Positions 55,968 through 64,000 of a DNA stretch of 64,000 nt are shown one piece after another. Position 1 is the first letter of the stretch. Each line of letters begins with the position of its first letter. The DNA comes from Paenisporosarcina antarctica (lineage in GTDB: Bacteria > Bacillota > Bacilli > Bacillales_A > Planococcaceae): contig NZ_CP038015.1 in NCBI RefSeq assembly GCF_004367585.1, positions 1,928,001 to 1,992,000 on the forward strand, written 5' to 3'. The position numbers and the translations under genes are program-made. Under the pieces are notes generated by a model that saw only the letters and a program-made list of their open reading frames with translations, was not told the DNA's origin and made no database searches.

Positions 55968-56837
55968 CTATTGCTGATTAGAAAATTGAATCATCATATT
56001 TTGAGTAAATCTATCAGTCGTTGGAATTCCATATTCTACTTTTTCATCATTTATAAATACATCAATTTGTGGTGATGCACCAACTCGAATACGAGCAGTT
56101 TGAGCGTCACTTAAATCTAGTGTAACTGTTTCACCTTCAGCTAATTCACGACCTAACATTTCTGCTCCAGATTGATTTTTAACACCGACCCAAGCTCTTC
56201 CGCGCGCGACGATTTTCAGTGAAAATGTATCCGTTTCGGAAAGTGTATAATTGGTTGTTTCACCGTCGATTTTGCCCATTTCAATCGTTTGTGTTGGTTC
56301 TACTACTTCAACGGGTTCTTCCTCGATTGGTTCTTCTTCTGTTTCAGAATCTACAGCAGAAGTCTCATCTTTTGTTTCAGGTTCTTCAATTGACACAGGT
56401 TGGTCAGTTTGCGTCTCTGTTGGATTATTGTCCTTCATCATTAAGTTTTGATATAATAGCCAAAAAATTACGATACCAATAATAATGATCACTGCTACCG
56501 TAACCATCGGTAAAACTTCGCCCATGCGATTAGAAGATTTTGTTATTGATCTGCGTCTAGTAGGAGCAGATGTCATTGTTTGTTGCATTTCTTCACTAGA
56601 AGTAGAAGGCAATTCTTGCTTATACGACTCTAACAATTCATCAGAATTTAACCCTACTGCATCAGCGTACTGCTTAATAAATGCTCGAATATAAAAAGAT
56701 CCGGGCATCATACTATAATTGCCTTCCTCTATACCTGACAAATAGCGTTTTTGAATTTTAGTCATTTCTTGTAAATCTTCTAAGCTGTATCCCTTTGCCA
56801 ATCTCGCCTCTTTCAAACGAGTTCCTAATTCAGTCAA
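55968..56837 (-). CDS. rodZ: RodZ-like cell-shape protein YmfM
   Basis: RodZ links MreB to the membrane. The N-terminal helix-turn-helix (GTRLKEARLAKGYSLEDLQE, residues 5-65) is of the HTH_25 type. A membrane segment follows at about 113-132, then an acidic, Glu/Thr-rich linker and a C-terminal DUF4115 beta domain with FSLKIVARGRAWVGVKNQSG. The 289-residue length equals B. subtilis YmfM. It is followed by pgsA after about 50 bases, the usual order. The linker is low-complexity and would diverge quickly. Confidence 0.9.
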   Translation of the reverse strand: MTELGTRLKEARLAKGYSLEDLQEMTKIQKRYLSGIEEGNYSMMPGSFYIRAFIKQYADAVGLNSDELLESYKQELPSTSSEEMQQTMTSAPTRRRSITKSSNRMGEVLPMVTVAVIIIIGIVIFWLLYQNLMMKDNNPTETQTDQPVSIEEPETKDETSAVDSETEEEPIEEEPVEVVEPTQTIEMGKIDGETTNYTLSETDTFSLKIVARGRAWVGVKNQSGAEMLGRELAEGETVTLDLSDAQTARIRVGASPQIDVFINDEKVEYGIPTTDRFTQNMMIQFSNQQ

Positions 56838-56853
56838 TTAAAACACCTGCCTG

Positions 56854-57651
56854 TTAAAAATTAAAACCACCGAAGCCTTCTACATTACCTCTTTCAGACA
56901 TCATCTGGTTTTTTTCCATGATTTCGTACGTTATTACTTCATCTGGTTCATGTCGCAATTCAATTATGTAATCAAAGTCTTCAAGTGAATATTCTGACTG
57001 TTTGATGAACATATCAGGATGTTCAACTACTTTAATTGTAGGAAGACGCATCATTTCTCGCACTAATTGTAAATGGCGTTCATCTGTCGATTGTTTAGTA
57101 ACAATACCATCTAAAATAAATATGTTGTTATCGTTATATTCATCACCAGCTAATTGATTTCGAACGGTTTGTTTAATCATTGTCGACGATAAAAACACCC
57201 ATTTTTTATTCGCACTAACACTAGCTGCAACTACAGATTCAGTTTTCCCTACACGAGGCATACCTCGAATACCGATTAACTTGTGTCCTTCTTGCTTAAA
57301 TAACTCTGCCATAAAATCTACGAGTAAACCTAGTTCGTCCCTAACAAAACGGAATGTTTTGCGATCATCCACATCTCTTTGTATGTATCGTCCGTGTCTA
57401 ACTGCTAAAATGTCACGTAATTTCGGTGTTCGCAATTTTGTAACTCGAATTGTATCCATCGTAGAAACAATTAATTCAAAACGTTCAATTTGCTCTTCAT
57501 TTTCTGCACGGAGTAACATTCCCCGTCTTCCCTGGTCTACACCATTAATGGTGACGATGTTCACACGAAGCATTCCGAGCAATGAAGCAATATCTCCGAG
57601 CAATCCTGGTCGGTTTTTTTGTATTTCGTATTCAAAATACCATTCACGCAT
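56854..57651 (-). CDS. ymfK: YmfK-like DUF3388 protein with ACT-like N-terminus
   Basis: The 265-residue protein begins with an ACT-like segment (FEYEIQKNRPGLLGDIASLL then INGVDQGRRGMLL) and has a nucleotide-binding-like loop, GIRGMPRVGKTESVVAASV, around residue 130. The C-terminal half contains IFILDGIVTKQSTDERHLQL. These match the DUF3388 family typified by B. subtilis YmfK, whose function is unknown. It lies between ymfJ and ymfM. The loop resembles a Walker A motif but differs from the strict consensus in spacing. Role is unassigned. Confidence 0.88.
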   Translation of the reverse strand: MREWYFEYEIQKNRPGLLGDIASLLGMLRVNIVTINGVDQGRRGMLLRAENEEQIERFELIVSTMDTIRVTKLRTPKLRDILAVRHGRYIQRDVDDRKTFRFVRDELGLLVDFMAELFKQEGHKLIGIRGMPRVGKTESVVAASVSANKKWVFLSSTMIKQTVRNQLAGDEYNDNNIFILDGIVTKQSTDERHLQLVREMMRLPTIKVVEHPDMFIKQSEYSLEDFDYIIELRHEPDEVITYEIMEKNQMMSERGNVEGFGGFNF

Positions 57652-57792
57652 ATTGTAACGACCTTTCTGCCTAACATATTAAAGAAGCAGTTTTTTATTT
57701 CCCTTAAAAGACATATATTAATTAGTCTTCTAAATAGATGACGCTGTTAAACTGCTCTAGGTTCTATCATATCTGATTTTTGTACGTAAGAA

Positions 57793-57836
57793 AAGGAAAA
57801 AGAAAAGAAGGACGTATGTCCTTCTTTTCTTTTATT
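57793..57836 (-). terminator. Terminator after ymfJ
   Basis: AAAAGAAGGAC pairs with GTCCTTCTTTT around a four-base loop; a T-rich tract follows on the minus strand. It overlaps the ymfJ stop. Together with the gap before ymfK, it indicates that ymfK has its own promoter. Confidence 0.8.
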
Positions 57837-58089
57837 GCACATTTTTTTGTTGAACTAATTTTACAACCATGTTCGCTAAAGAATGTTGTTCATCTTCTGA
57901 AGCCACTGACCATAAGTCAGCAAGTACACGTTCTTGCTCATTTTTCGGATCCACATTTTTAGCTAAGTAATCACCGATTTCATATGCTGTAGATTGAATA
58001 GCTTTTTTAGTCATTCCAGTAGATTCGGCATTCATTACATTTGTACCTAGAAAGTGGGTCCATTTTTGCCAGTTTTCAAGCAAAGCCAT
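57832..58089 (-). CDS. ymfJ: DUF3243 protein YmfJ
   Basis: The 85-residue protein has NWQKWTHFLGTNVMNAESTG and LWSVASEDEQHSLANMVVKL, which match the DUF3243 family and B. subtilis YmfJ, also 85 residues. Family members are small helical proteins of unknown function. The start at 58089 (MALLENWQ) follows GGAGGAATGAAC with seven-base spacing; the ATG six bases upstream lies within that site. It is followed by a terminator, and precedes ymfI in the transcription order ymfF-ymfH-ymfI-ymfJ. Confidence 0.9.
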   Translation of the reverse strand: MALLENWQKWTHFLGTNVMNAESTGMTKKAIQSTAYEIGDYLAKNVDPKNEQERVLADLWSVASEDEQHSLANMVVKLVQQKNVQ

Positions 58090-58133
58090 GTTCATTCCTC
58101 CTTTTCACATGTAGTATGTGCAATAAAAAGAAT

Positions 58134-58862
58134 TTATATGTACCAACCACCATTAACGCTTAGCACTTGTCCTGTAATATAATCTGCTTTTTCGCTTGTT
58201 AAAAAAGACACCAGATTTGCCACATCTTGTGGCTTACCAATTTGCTTTAAAGGAATGTCATTTTCAATTATTTCCCTCTCATATTCATCAAGTGATTCGT
58301 TCATTTTAGTATCAATATATCCTGGAGCAATAGCATTCACTCTAACACCGGAAGAGCCAGCTTCTTTTGCGTATGCTTTTATAAATGCATGTTGTGCGCC
58401 TTTAACCGCTGAATAGACGGTTTCTCCCGCTGCACCTGTTTCTCCCCATATCGAGCCAATAAAGACAATATACGAAGTATTAAACCTTCTTAATTTTGAT
58501 GCTAATTGACCGATAATGAACATGGGTGATTGCACATGTGTTCGCCAAACAGATTCCATATCTTGGAGAGAAGTATCTTCAAGTAATTGATACAGAGCTT
58601 GGCCAGATGCAAAAATAATTGCTTGAACTTCAAATAGTTGTGCTAATACATTACTGACATCTTCATTACGTCCCAGGTCAACTTGAAAGACATGAAATTC
58701 TTGTTGCGGAAAAAGTTCTTGGAGATGTGTATATAATTTTTCTACAGCAAGTTTATTTTCATGAAAATGTAAGTACAAGCTCCAACCTTGAGTAGACATT
58801 TCCAGCGCAATAGATTGCCCTATTTCACCAGATGCTCCAAAAATGCAGGCGAATTTCTTCAA
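58134..58862 (-). CDS. ymfI: Short-chain dehydrogenase/reductase YmfI
   Basis: The 242-residue classical SDR has the Rossmann motif IFGASGEIGQSIALE, the catalytic serine in IVFIGSIWGETGA, the YxxxK catalytic pair in YSAVKGAQHAF and a C-terminal GQVLSVNGGWYI. It probably reduces a 3-oxoacyl or related substrate with NADPH, but the substrate is unknown. The TTG start at 58862 overlaps the ymfH stop, and no strong ribosome binding site is seen, so coupling is likely. Conserved neighbour of ymfH in Bacillus. Confidence 0.88.
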   Translation of the reverse strand: MKKFACIFGASGEIGQSIALEMSTQGWSLYLHFHENKLAVEKLYTHLQELFPQQEFHVFQVDLGRNEDVSNVLAQLFEVQAIIFASGQALYQLLEDTSLQDMESVWRTHVQSPMFIIGQLASKLRRFNTSYIVFIGSIWGETGAAGETVYSAVKGAQHAFIKAYAKEAGSSGVRVNAIAPGYIDTKMNESLDEYEREIIENDIPLKQIGKPQDVANLVSFLTSEKADYITGQVLSVNGGWYI

Positions 58863-60163
58863 GAAATTTCTTGGTCTTTCTTTGGAAGAACTGAAAATAC
58901 TGTCTGTTGTTCTTCTCCTTGAATAGAAGTGAATGCTTGTTGTAAATCTGCTACAGTCATTTGCTCTAATACTGGAACTGCGTCAAATAAATTCATCTCA
59001 TTAAACGTGTAACGTGTAAATTGATTAGCAATAAATTCAACGGAATTTAATGCACGCAGAAAATAGCCGATTTTTTTCTTACGAACTCGATCTAAATCCA
59101 CTTGACCAAATGGCCATTTTTCTTCAACTTTTTTCAGTTCTTTCTTCACACCTTCTATCAATTCTTTAGGTTTTGAAGTATCTGATCCAATAATTGCAAA
59201 TCCAAAGCCTTTTTCAAGTGTAAAATCAAATGCATATGATTCATCAATCCAACCTTGTTCATATGCTTCCACATAAAAGTCTGAAGAACGTCCAAATATT
59301 AATTCAAGAGCTAGTTGAATGGCCATTTCTTGCTTCATCATTGTTTCACCTTGTAGTGATGTCTCTTTCGCTTTTAAGCCCACATAGACTTTTGGTTTTT
59401 GAACATCCATGTACAATTTATTTTCTTTTATTGCCACTTCTATTGGTTCATGTGGAAAAGAGCGTTTTATTGGTTGTGGTTCCGCAAATTCTTTTTTATT
59501 CTGATTTTCACGAATATATGTCATCATTTCATCTGGATTTACTGCACCTACCACAAACAACAACATATTCGATGGATGGTAAAATGTTTCATAACATGTA
59601 TACAAATGTTCAGCTGTAATCTCATCAATGGATTCAATCGTACCTGCTATATCAATTTTTACAGGATGATCTTTGTATAAATTTTCTATCGTCCCAAAAT
59701 ATAAACGCCAATCAGGTTGGTCATCATACATTGTAATTTCTTGGCCAATAATGCCTTTTTCTTTTTCAACAGTGGCTTGCGTAAAATATGGTTCTTGCAC
59801 AAAATTTAATAAAGTCTCTGTATTTTCATATAAGTGATCCGTTGCAGAAAATAAATAAGCGGTTCGCGTAAACGAAGTAAATGCATTGGACGAAGCACCA
59901 AACCCACTAAACGTTTGGAAAACATCACCGTCTTTTTTTTCAAACATCTTATGCTCTAAGAAGTGGGCAATTCCATCTGGCACTGTAACTTCTTCTGATT
60001 CCCCGGGAGGCACAAAAGTACTATCAATCGCACCATACTTTGTTGTAAAAGTGACAAATGTTTTAGAGAATCCTTTTTTCGGTAAAATATAAACTTCTAA
60101 GCCATTATTCATTTTTTCATGGAATAGCTTTTCGTCTAATTGTTTAAAGTGAAGCTCATTCAT
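58859..60163 (-). CDS. ymfH: M16-family zinc peptidase YmfH
   Basis: The 434-residue M16 (insulinase-type) peptidase carries the inverted zinc motif HFLEHKMFEKKDG near residue 75, with a distal glutamate in KEKGIIGQEITMYDD. The zinc ligands and catalytic glutamate are intact, so this is the catalytic partner of the pair. The start at 60163 (MNELHFKQL) follows AAAGGAGG; a frame reaching 60199 overlaps ymfF. In B. subtilis ymfF and ymfH are neighbours; M16B peptidases often form dimers of an active and an inactive subunit. Substrate is unknown. Confidence 0.9.
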   Translation of the reverse strand: MNELHFKQLDEKLFHEKMNNGLEVYILPKKGFSKTFVTFTTKYGAIDSTFVPPGESEEVTVPDGIAHFLEHKMFEKKDGDVFQTFSGFGASSNAFTSFTRTAYLFSATDHLYENTETLLNFVQEPYFTQATVEKEKGIIGQEITMYDDQPDWRLYFGTIENLYKDHPVKIDIAGTIESIDEITAEHLYTCYETFYHPSNMLLFVVGAVNPDEMMTYIRENQNKKEFAEPQPIKRSFPHEPIEVAIKENKLYMDVQKPKVYVGLKAKETSLQGETMMKQEMAIQLALELIFGRSSDFYVEAYEQGWIDESYAFDFTLEKGFGFAIIGSDTSKPKELIEGVKKELKKVEEKWPFGQVDLDRVRKKKIGYFLRALNSVEFIANQFTRYTFNEMNLFDAVPVLEQMTVADLQQAFTSIQGEEQQTVFSVLPKKDQEIS

Positions 60164-60164
60164 G

Positions 60165-61436
60165 TCACTGTTCCTCCTTTCCGGACAATAAATACACAAT
60201 TTGTTTATTTATTGACCTCGCCATATCTTGAATATCATCTTTAGTAATTGACGACCAATTTCGGACTAAATTTTCGACTGAGAATTTTTCATCCAGGTCT
60301 TTATATTGATCGAAAATCTCGATTTGACCTCGTGCAGAATCAAGTGCCTCTTTTATTTGATTTTTCAACATCGCAACTGTTTGGTCTATTTCATTTTGTG
60401 AAATTTCACCTTTTTTCATTAAATCAAGCTGCTCATCAATTAACCGTACAGCTTTTTCTTGCTTACTTGCGTCAATCCCAGCTAACACAAAAACAAGACC
60501 ATAGGCTGAAGAGAACGAACTTGACACATAATAAGCCATGCTCTCTTTTTCACGTACATTTAAGAAAAGTTTTGCGTGAGGATAACCGCCAAATATACCA
60601 TTTGCAATTTGCATTTTCGGGAAATCAGGATGGCTAAACGTCACAGGTGTTTCATAACCAATATGCAGTTTTCCTTGCTTCATATCTTGGAATTCGTTTA
60701 CATAATTTTCCTCAACAGTCGGATGTTGAATATTTTGATGGGGTACTTTTTGCTTTATATCACGTGAAATAAATGGAAATGCTTGTTTTATTTTAGATGT
60801 CATTTCTTTAACGTCGACGTCGCCAACAACATAAATGTTTAAATCATCTTCTTTAAGCATTTTATCGTATGCTTCAAATAGTGATTCTTTTGTGATAGCG
60901 GAAACATCACTAATTGTTCCATTTACACCAATTGACGCTGGATGATTGGGACGCATAAGTTCAATTAATCGATGTTGTGCATAGCGAGTTTTATCATCGT
61001 AAAGAGACTCAATACGTTGAGTAACAGAATCTTTTTCGCGTTTAACTATAGATTCTTTAAATTTCCCTTGCTCGAAATTTGGTTGAAATAAAACGGTTTG
61101 CAATAAGTTAAGCACTTGATCTAACACGCCATCTGTAGACAAATAATGATCATTAACGGACTCAGCGAGCAAGGTAATATAATGATCGCTGCCTTTTTTA
61201 CTTGAATCCAAGTACATAATCGTACCGTAAAGTTCATCTAAATGACTTCGAAATGCTGGGTTTGATGGGTAGAGTTCATTACTGTGTAACAATACATTTG
61301 CAAGTACCGAGCGTTCTGATGCGGAACGATTTGTTAAGGCCTGTTTAAATTTAAAAGCAAAATTTACGGTTTTAAATTGATCAGTTGGACGAATATGTAA
61401 ATGAATGCCTTGTTGTAACTTTATAGATTGAAACAT
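60165..61436 (-). CDS. ymfF: M16-family inactive-subunit-like protein YmfF
   Basis: The 423-residue protein has the M16 fold but no HxxEH zinc motif; the equivalent region reads ANVLLHSNELYPSNPAFRSH. Instead it keeps the C-terminal arginine-tyrosine region found in the non-catalytic half (ANGIFGGYPHAKLFLNVREK). It lies one base before the ymfH start and presumably pairs with YmfH. GGAGGG lies before the ATG. Function is unknown. Confidence 0.88.
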   Translation of the reverse strand: MFQSIKLQQGIHLHIRPTDQFKTVNFAFKFKQALTNRSASERSVLANVLLHSNELYPSNPAFRSHLDELYGTIMYLDSSKKGSDHYITLLAESVNDHYLSTDGVLDQVLNLLQTVLFQPNFEQGKFKESIVKREKDSVTQRIESLYDDKTRYAQHRLIELMRPNHPASIGVNGTISDVSAITKESLFEAYDKMLKEDDLNIYVVGDVDVKEMTSKIKQAFPFISRDIKQKVPHQNIQHPTVEENYVNEFQDMKQGKLHIGYETPVTFSHPDFPKMQIANGIFGGYPHAKLFLNVREKESMAYYVSSSFSSAYGLVFVLAGIDASKQEKAVRLIDEQLDLMKKGEISQNEIDQTVAMLKNQIKEALDSARGQIEIFDQYKDLDEKFSVENLVRNWSSITKDDIQDMARSINKQIVYLLSGKEEQ

Positions 61437-61521
61437 TGAAATCCCTCCTATATCTCTTTAATATGCCGAATCCTTTCTTTTACTATACATGGAGCTCATA
61501 AATGATTGCAATTAAACACTA

Positions 61522-61552
61522 TAAAAAAAGACTAAGCAAATGCTTAGTCTCA
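61522..61552 (-). terminator. Terminator of the nup transporter operon
   Basis: AGACTAAGCA pairs perfectly with TGCTTAGTCT; seven T residues follow on the minus strand. It lies about 12 bases beyond the nupQ stop and upstream of ymfF. Confidence 0.88.
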
Positions 61553-61563
61553 AAAATATATGA

Positions 61564-62523
61564 TTATCTTTTGCCTTTAATATACGAAGTACCTAAAGCT
61601 TTTGGCGCATGTGCTTTCCCTATGAAACCAGCTAAAGCAAGAATTGTTAAGACATACGGCAAAATCAATAAGAATACGTTAGGAACATCTTCAATAAAGG
61701 GTATTGAACCCCCGACAATACTTAGTGCTTGTGCAAATCCGAAGAATAATGCCGCTCCCATTGCTCCAAGTGGATGCCACTTCCCGAAAATTAAAGCAGC
61801 AAGAGCCATGAAACCTTGTCCATTAATAGTTGAGTGACTAAAGTCTAGTGAAATTGATTGAGAATAAATTGCACCACCAATACCTGCTAAACCGCCTGAA
61901 ATCATCACGGCAATATAACGCATACGTGTGACATTTATCCCCATCGTATCAGCTGCCATTGGGTGTTCACCAACTGCACGCAGGCGTAATCCAAAAGGCG
62001 TGAAATATAGTACGACCCATGCAAGAATGGCAATTACAATTGCTAAAACCGAAGTCGCATAGACATTTTGGAAAAACATCGGTCCTAAAACTGGAATGTC
62101 TTTTAAAAATGGGATGTCGTCACGTAAGAAACGTTCTTGTATAAAATCCGTTTGTCCTTTTCCATAAATCATTTTAACAAGGTATAGGCAAAGAGCTATA
62201 GCCAACAAGTTAATAGCTACACCCGAAACAACATGATCTGCTCTAAATGTTATAGAAGCAACTGCATGTAATAGAGAAAATAATGAAGCAACTATCATGG
62301 CAGCTAAAAGTGCCATCCATGGTGTACCTGCACCAAAAATATGAACAAATGATAAATTAAACAAGATTCCAATAAAAGCTCCCATGACCATGAGTCCTTC
62401 TAAGCCGATGTTAACAACACCCGAACGTTCAGAAAACACACCACCAATGGCGGTTACAATTAGAGGAGCCGCATAAAAGATTGCAGCAGGAACAAGGAAA
62501 TATAATACTTCTAATAAACTCAT
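61564..62523 (-). CDS. nupQ: Nucleoside ABC transporter permease NupQ (YufQ)
   Basis: The 319-residue membrane protein is one of two permeases of the guanosine/nucleoside importer NupNOPQ. About ten hydrophobic segments are predicted. The family segment SGVVNIGLEGLMVMGAFIG lies near residue 35-53, and NVTRMRYIAVMISGGLAGIG near 198-217. Its start overlaps the nupP stop as TAATG. It is the last gene of the operon before a terminator. Nucleoside uptake fits with deoB and pdp in the same window. Confidence 0.9.
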   Translation of the reverse strand: MSLLEVLYFLVPAAIFYAAPLIVTAIGGVFSERSGVVNIGLEGLMVMGAFIGILFNLSFVHIFGAGTPWMALLAAMIVASLFSLLHAVASITFRADHVVSGVAINLLAIALCLYLVKMIYGKGQTDFIQERFLRDDIPFLKDIPVLGPMFFQNVYATSVLAIVIAILAWVVLYFTPFGLRLRAVGEHPMAADTMGINVTRMRYIAVMISGGLAGIGGAIYSQSISLDFSHSTINGQGFMALAALIFGKWHPLGAMGAALFFGFAQALSIVGGSIPFIEDVPNVFLLILPYVLTILALAGFIGKAHAPKALGTSYIKGKR

Positions 62524-63569
62524 TACTTCGCCTCCTTATTCTTACTGAAGCGTTGTACAAGTAATCGGATAACATAACCTGATGCTACGAAGAAAATGAT
62601 AATCGCAATTACTATCGATACGATTTCCTCTGGAATACCTGCTTCATTTGGCATATTGGTTGCCCCATATTTTAATGACCCAAACAATGTTGCACCAAAT
62701 ATAATACCAAGAGGTGTATTCGCTCCAAGTAATGCTACAGCGATACCGTCAAACCCAATTCCTGTAAATCCACCTTTAACTGAAGCAAACCCAAATGTAC
62801 CCAGTGCTTCCATTGCCCCACCTAAACCAGCAAATGCACCTGAAATAACCATTGCTAGAATAATATTTTTATTGACATTCATCCCCGCATATTCGGATGC
62901 ATGTTGATTTAATCCAACTGCTTTTAATTCAAACCCAAGTGTTGTTTTCTCTAAAATAATATACATTACCAAAACCATTACAAGTGCAATAATTATCCCA
63001 TAATGTAAACGAGAGAAATCTGTCATATTCGCTAAAAAATCTGAGCGAAGTGAAGCATTTGGATTAATTGGACCGGTATTGTCTCCCCCATCTGAGATAG
63101 CACGTACTAATGCGTTTGTTGTGTGAAGAGCAACGTAGTTCATCATGATGGTGACAATTACTTCATGAACCTTAAAACGAGCTTTTAAAAGGCCTGGGAT
63201 GAATCCCCATAATGCACCTGCGGCTGCGGCTGCGAGAATTGCGAGTGGCAAGTGAATCATTTTCGGTAAATCAAAAGCTACTCCAACATAAGCAGCTGCA
63301 AACCAACCCACAATTAATTGACCTTCAACACCAATGTTAAATAGCCCAGTACGGAAAGCAAATGCTACAGCTAAACCAGCTAGAATATAAGGCGTAATTT
63401 GGCGTATCGTTTCACCCATAGTATAGACGTCTCCAAAAATCCCGTTCCATAAGGCGGAATACCCTGCAATCGGATCGTATCCACTAACTAGCATGACGAT
63501 AGCTCCTACAAGTAAACCTAAAATAACAGAGATTACAGGAACTAGAATGTTAACAATACGATTAGACAT
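62523..63569 (-). CDS. nupP: Nucleoside ABC transporter permease NupP (YufP)
   Basis: The 348-residue membrane protein is the other permease subunit. Key segments are FRTGLFNIGVEGQLIVGWF near residue 75-95 and LALAMVISGAFAGLGGAMEA-like sequence near 240-260, typical of the BmpA-associated permease pair. It overlaps nupO by eight bases and nupQ by one, indicating coupled translation. With NupN (the binding lipoprotein, outside the window) and NupO it forms the purine nucleoside importer. Confidence 0.9.
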   Translation of the reverse strand: MSNRIVNILVPVISVILGLLVGAIVMLVSGYDPIAGYSALWNGIFGDVYTMGETIRQITPYILAGLAVAFAFRTGLFNIGVEGQLIVGWFAAAYVGVAFDLPKMIHLPLAILAAAAAGALWGFIPGLLKARFKVHEVIVTIMMNYVALHTTNALVRAISDGGDNTGPINPNASLRSDFLANMTDFSRLHYGIIIALVMVLVMYIILEKTTLGFELKAVGLNQHASEYAGMNVNKNIILAMVISGAFAGLGGAMEALGTFGFASVKGGFTGIGFDGIAVALLGANTPLGIIFGATLFGSLKYGATNMPNEAGIPEEIVSIVIAIIIFFVASGYVIRLLVQRFSKNKEAK

Positions 63570-64000
63570 GCGAGTCGCCCCCCTCTTTTACTTGATGAGA
63601 ATGAGCTACCTTGTTTGTTTGACCTGCCATTAATAAACCAAGTTCTTGTTCATTCGTTTCAAGAGGATCTAATGTGTCTACAATTTGACCTTCATAGATA
63701 ACTGCAATACGGTCAGAGACGTTCATTACTTCATCTAATTCAAATGAAATTAACAACACAGCTTTCCCTTTATCTCGTTGTTCAATTAAACTGTGATGAA
63801 TAAACTCAATTGCACCTACGTCTAAACCACGTGTAGGAAGTGCAGCAATGAGTAAATCAGGATCTCGATCAATTTCACGACCGATGATAGCTTTTTGTTG
63901 ATTACCACCTGATAATGCTCGCGCAGGCTCATGATCGCCTTGTGTTCGAACATCATATTTCTGAATGATTTCATTTGCTTTTTTCGAAATGAGTGAATAA
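63562..64000 (-). CDS. nupO: Nucleoside ABC transporter ATP-binding protein NupO (YufO), C-terminal part
   Basis: This is the C-terminal end of a duplicated ABC ATPase that runs off the right edge. The visible 145 or so codons contain the ABC signature ALSGGNQQKAIIGREI, the following LLIAALPTRGLDVGA and ELDEVMNVSDRIAVIYEGQI, all typical of the second nucleotide-binding domain of sugar/nucleoside transporters. An in-frame ATG at 63759 is not the start; the frame is open to the edge of the window. The stop overlaps nupP by eight bases. Confidence 0.9.
   Translation of the reverse strand, partial: YSLISKKANEIIQKYDVRTQGDHEPARALSGGNQQKAIIGREIDRDPDLLIAALPTRGLDVGAIEFIHHSLIEQRDKGKAVLLISFELDEVMNVSDRIAVIYEGQIVDTLDPLETNEQELGLLMAGQTNKVAHSHQVKEGGDSHV

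Overview
The window is a stretch of low-GC (roughly 36 %, by eye) chromosome from an endospore-forming member of the Bacillales, most likely Planococcaceae (Sporosarcina, Paenisporosarcina, Psychrobacillus or Lysinibacillus type). The evidence is the spoIIA operon with sigF, plus spoVAF, cotE, spoVS, sirA and spoVS-ymdB-rny. Gene order also follows Bacillus subtilis in long blocks, with a heavy strand bias to minus. The species assignment is inference. No rRNA, tRNA, CRISPR array, insertion sequence or prophage was seen.

Layout. 0-5 kb: end of ribT, lysA with a tiny coupled membrane ORF, spoVAF, sigF, spoIIAB, spoIIAA behind a SigH-type promoter. 5-7.4 kb: a gene-poor stretch with a strong hairpin, and an orphan HpaB-type flavin monooxygenase on the plus strand, where B. 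subtilis has dacF and pupG. 7.4-14.2 kb: pdp, deoB, xerD, fur (with a PerR/Fur-like box), a SpoIIM-position membrane protein, nudF, yqkF, yqkE. 14.2-17.4 kb: thiolase, HMG-CoA lyase and a YqkD-type hydrolase. 17.4-22.9 kb: yneF, sirA, tkt, ynzC, the LexA-controlled yneA-yneB / lexA divergon, a putative small RNA and an orphan SPP1-type holin. 23-32.8 kb: a Bacilli interspersed repeat, rlmN, glnRA, ynbB, a TRIC-like protein, rhodanese, hfq, and a tightly coupled glpD-hydrolase-miaA chain. 33-36.7 kb: a manganese-type ABC transporter, a small SET-domain protein and a small membrane protein. 37.5-39.5 kb: a fused two-domain peptide-type permease without partners. 39.8-44.8 kb: mutSL and cotE. 44.8-47.2 kb: a decaying accessory island (secreted protein, membrane protein, 17-bp direct repeat, pseudogene). 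47.2-64 kb: ricA-miaB, spoVS, ymdB, rny, recA, cinA, pgsA, rodZ/ymfM, ymfK-J-I-H-F and nupQ-P-O (cut by the right edge).

How the genes fit together. Sporulation genes recur across the window: forespore sigma-F and its anti- and anti-anti-sigma factors, germination protein SpoVAF, replication inhibitor SirA, RicA with MiaB, SpoVS, YmdB/RNase Y and CotE. The SOS response is represented by lexA, yneA and recA, all with recognisable LexA boxes. Nitrogen control is represented by the autoregulated glnRA, and metal homeostasis by fur and the Mn transporter with an MntR-like site. Mismatch repair, tRNA modification (miaA, miaB) and nucleoside salvage (deoB, pdp, nup transporter) make up much of the rest.

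The most unusual items are: a fused permease with no ATPase; an apparent AUA start for spoVAF overlapping the sigF stop; a hairpin-rich element beside spoVS; a small RNA convergent with a lone holin; and a pseudogene island at 45.8-47.1 kb. No clear undescribed multi-gene system was found; most of the window is conserved core genome.
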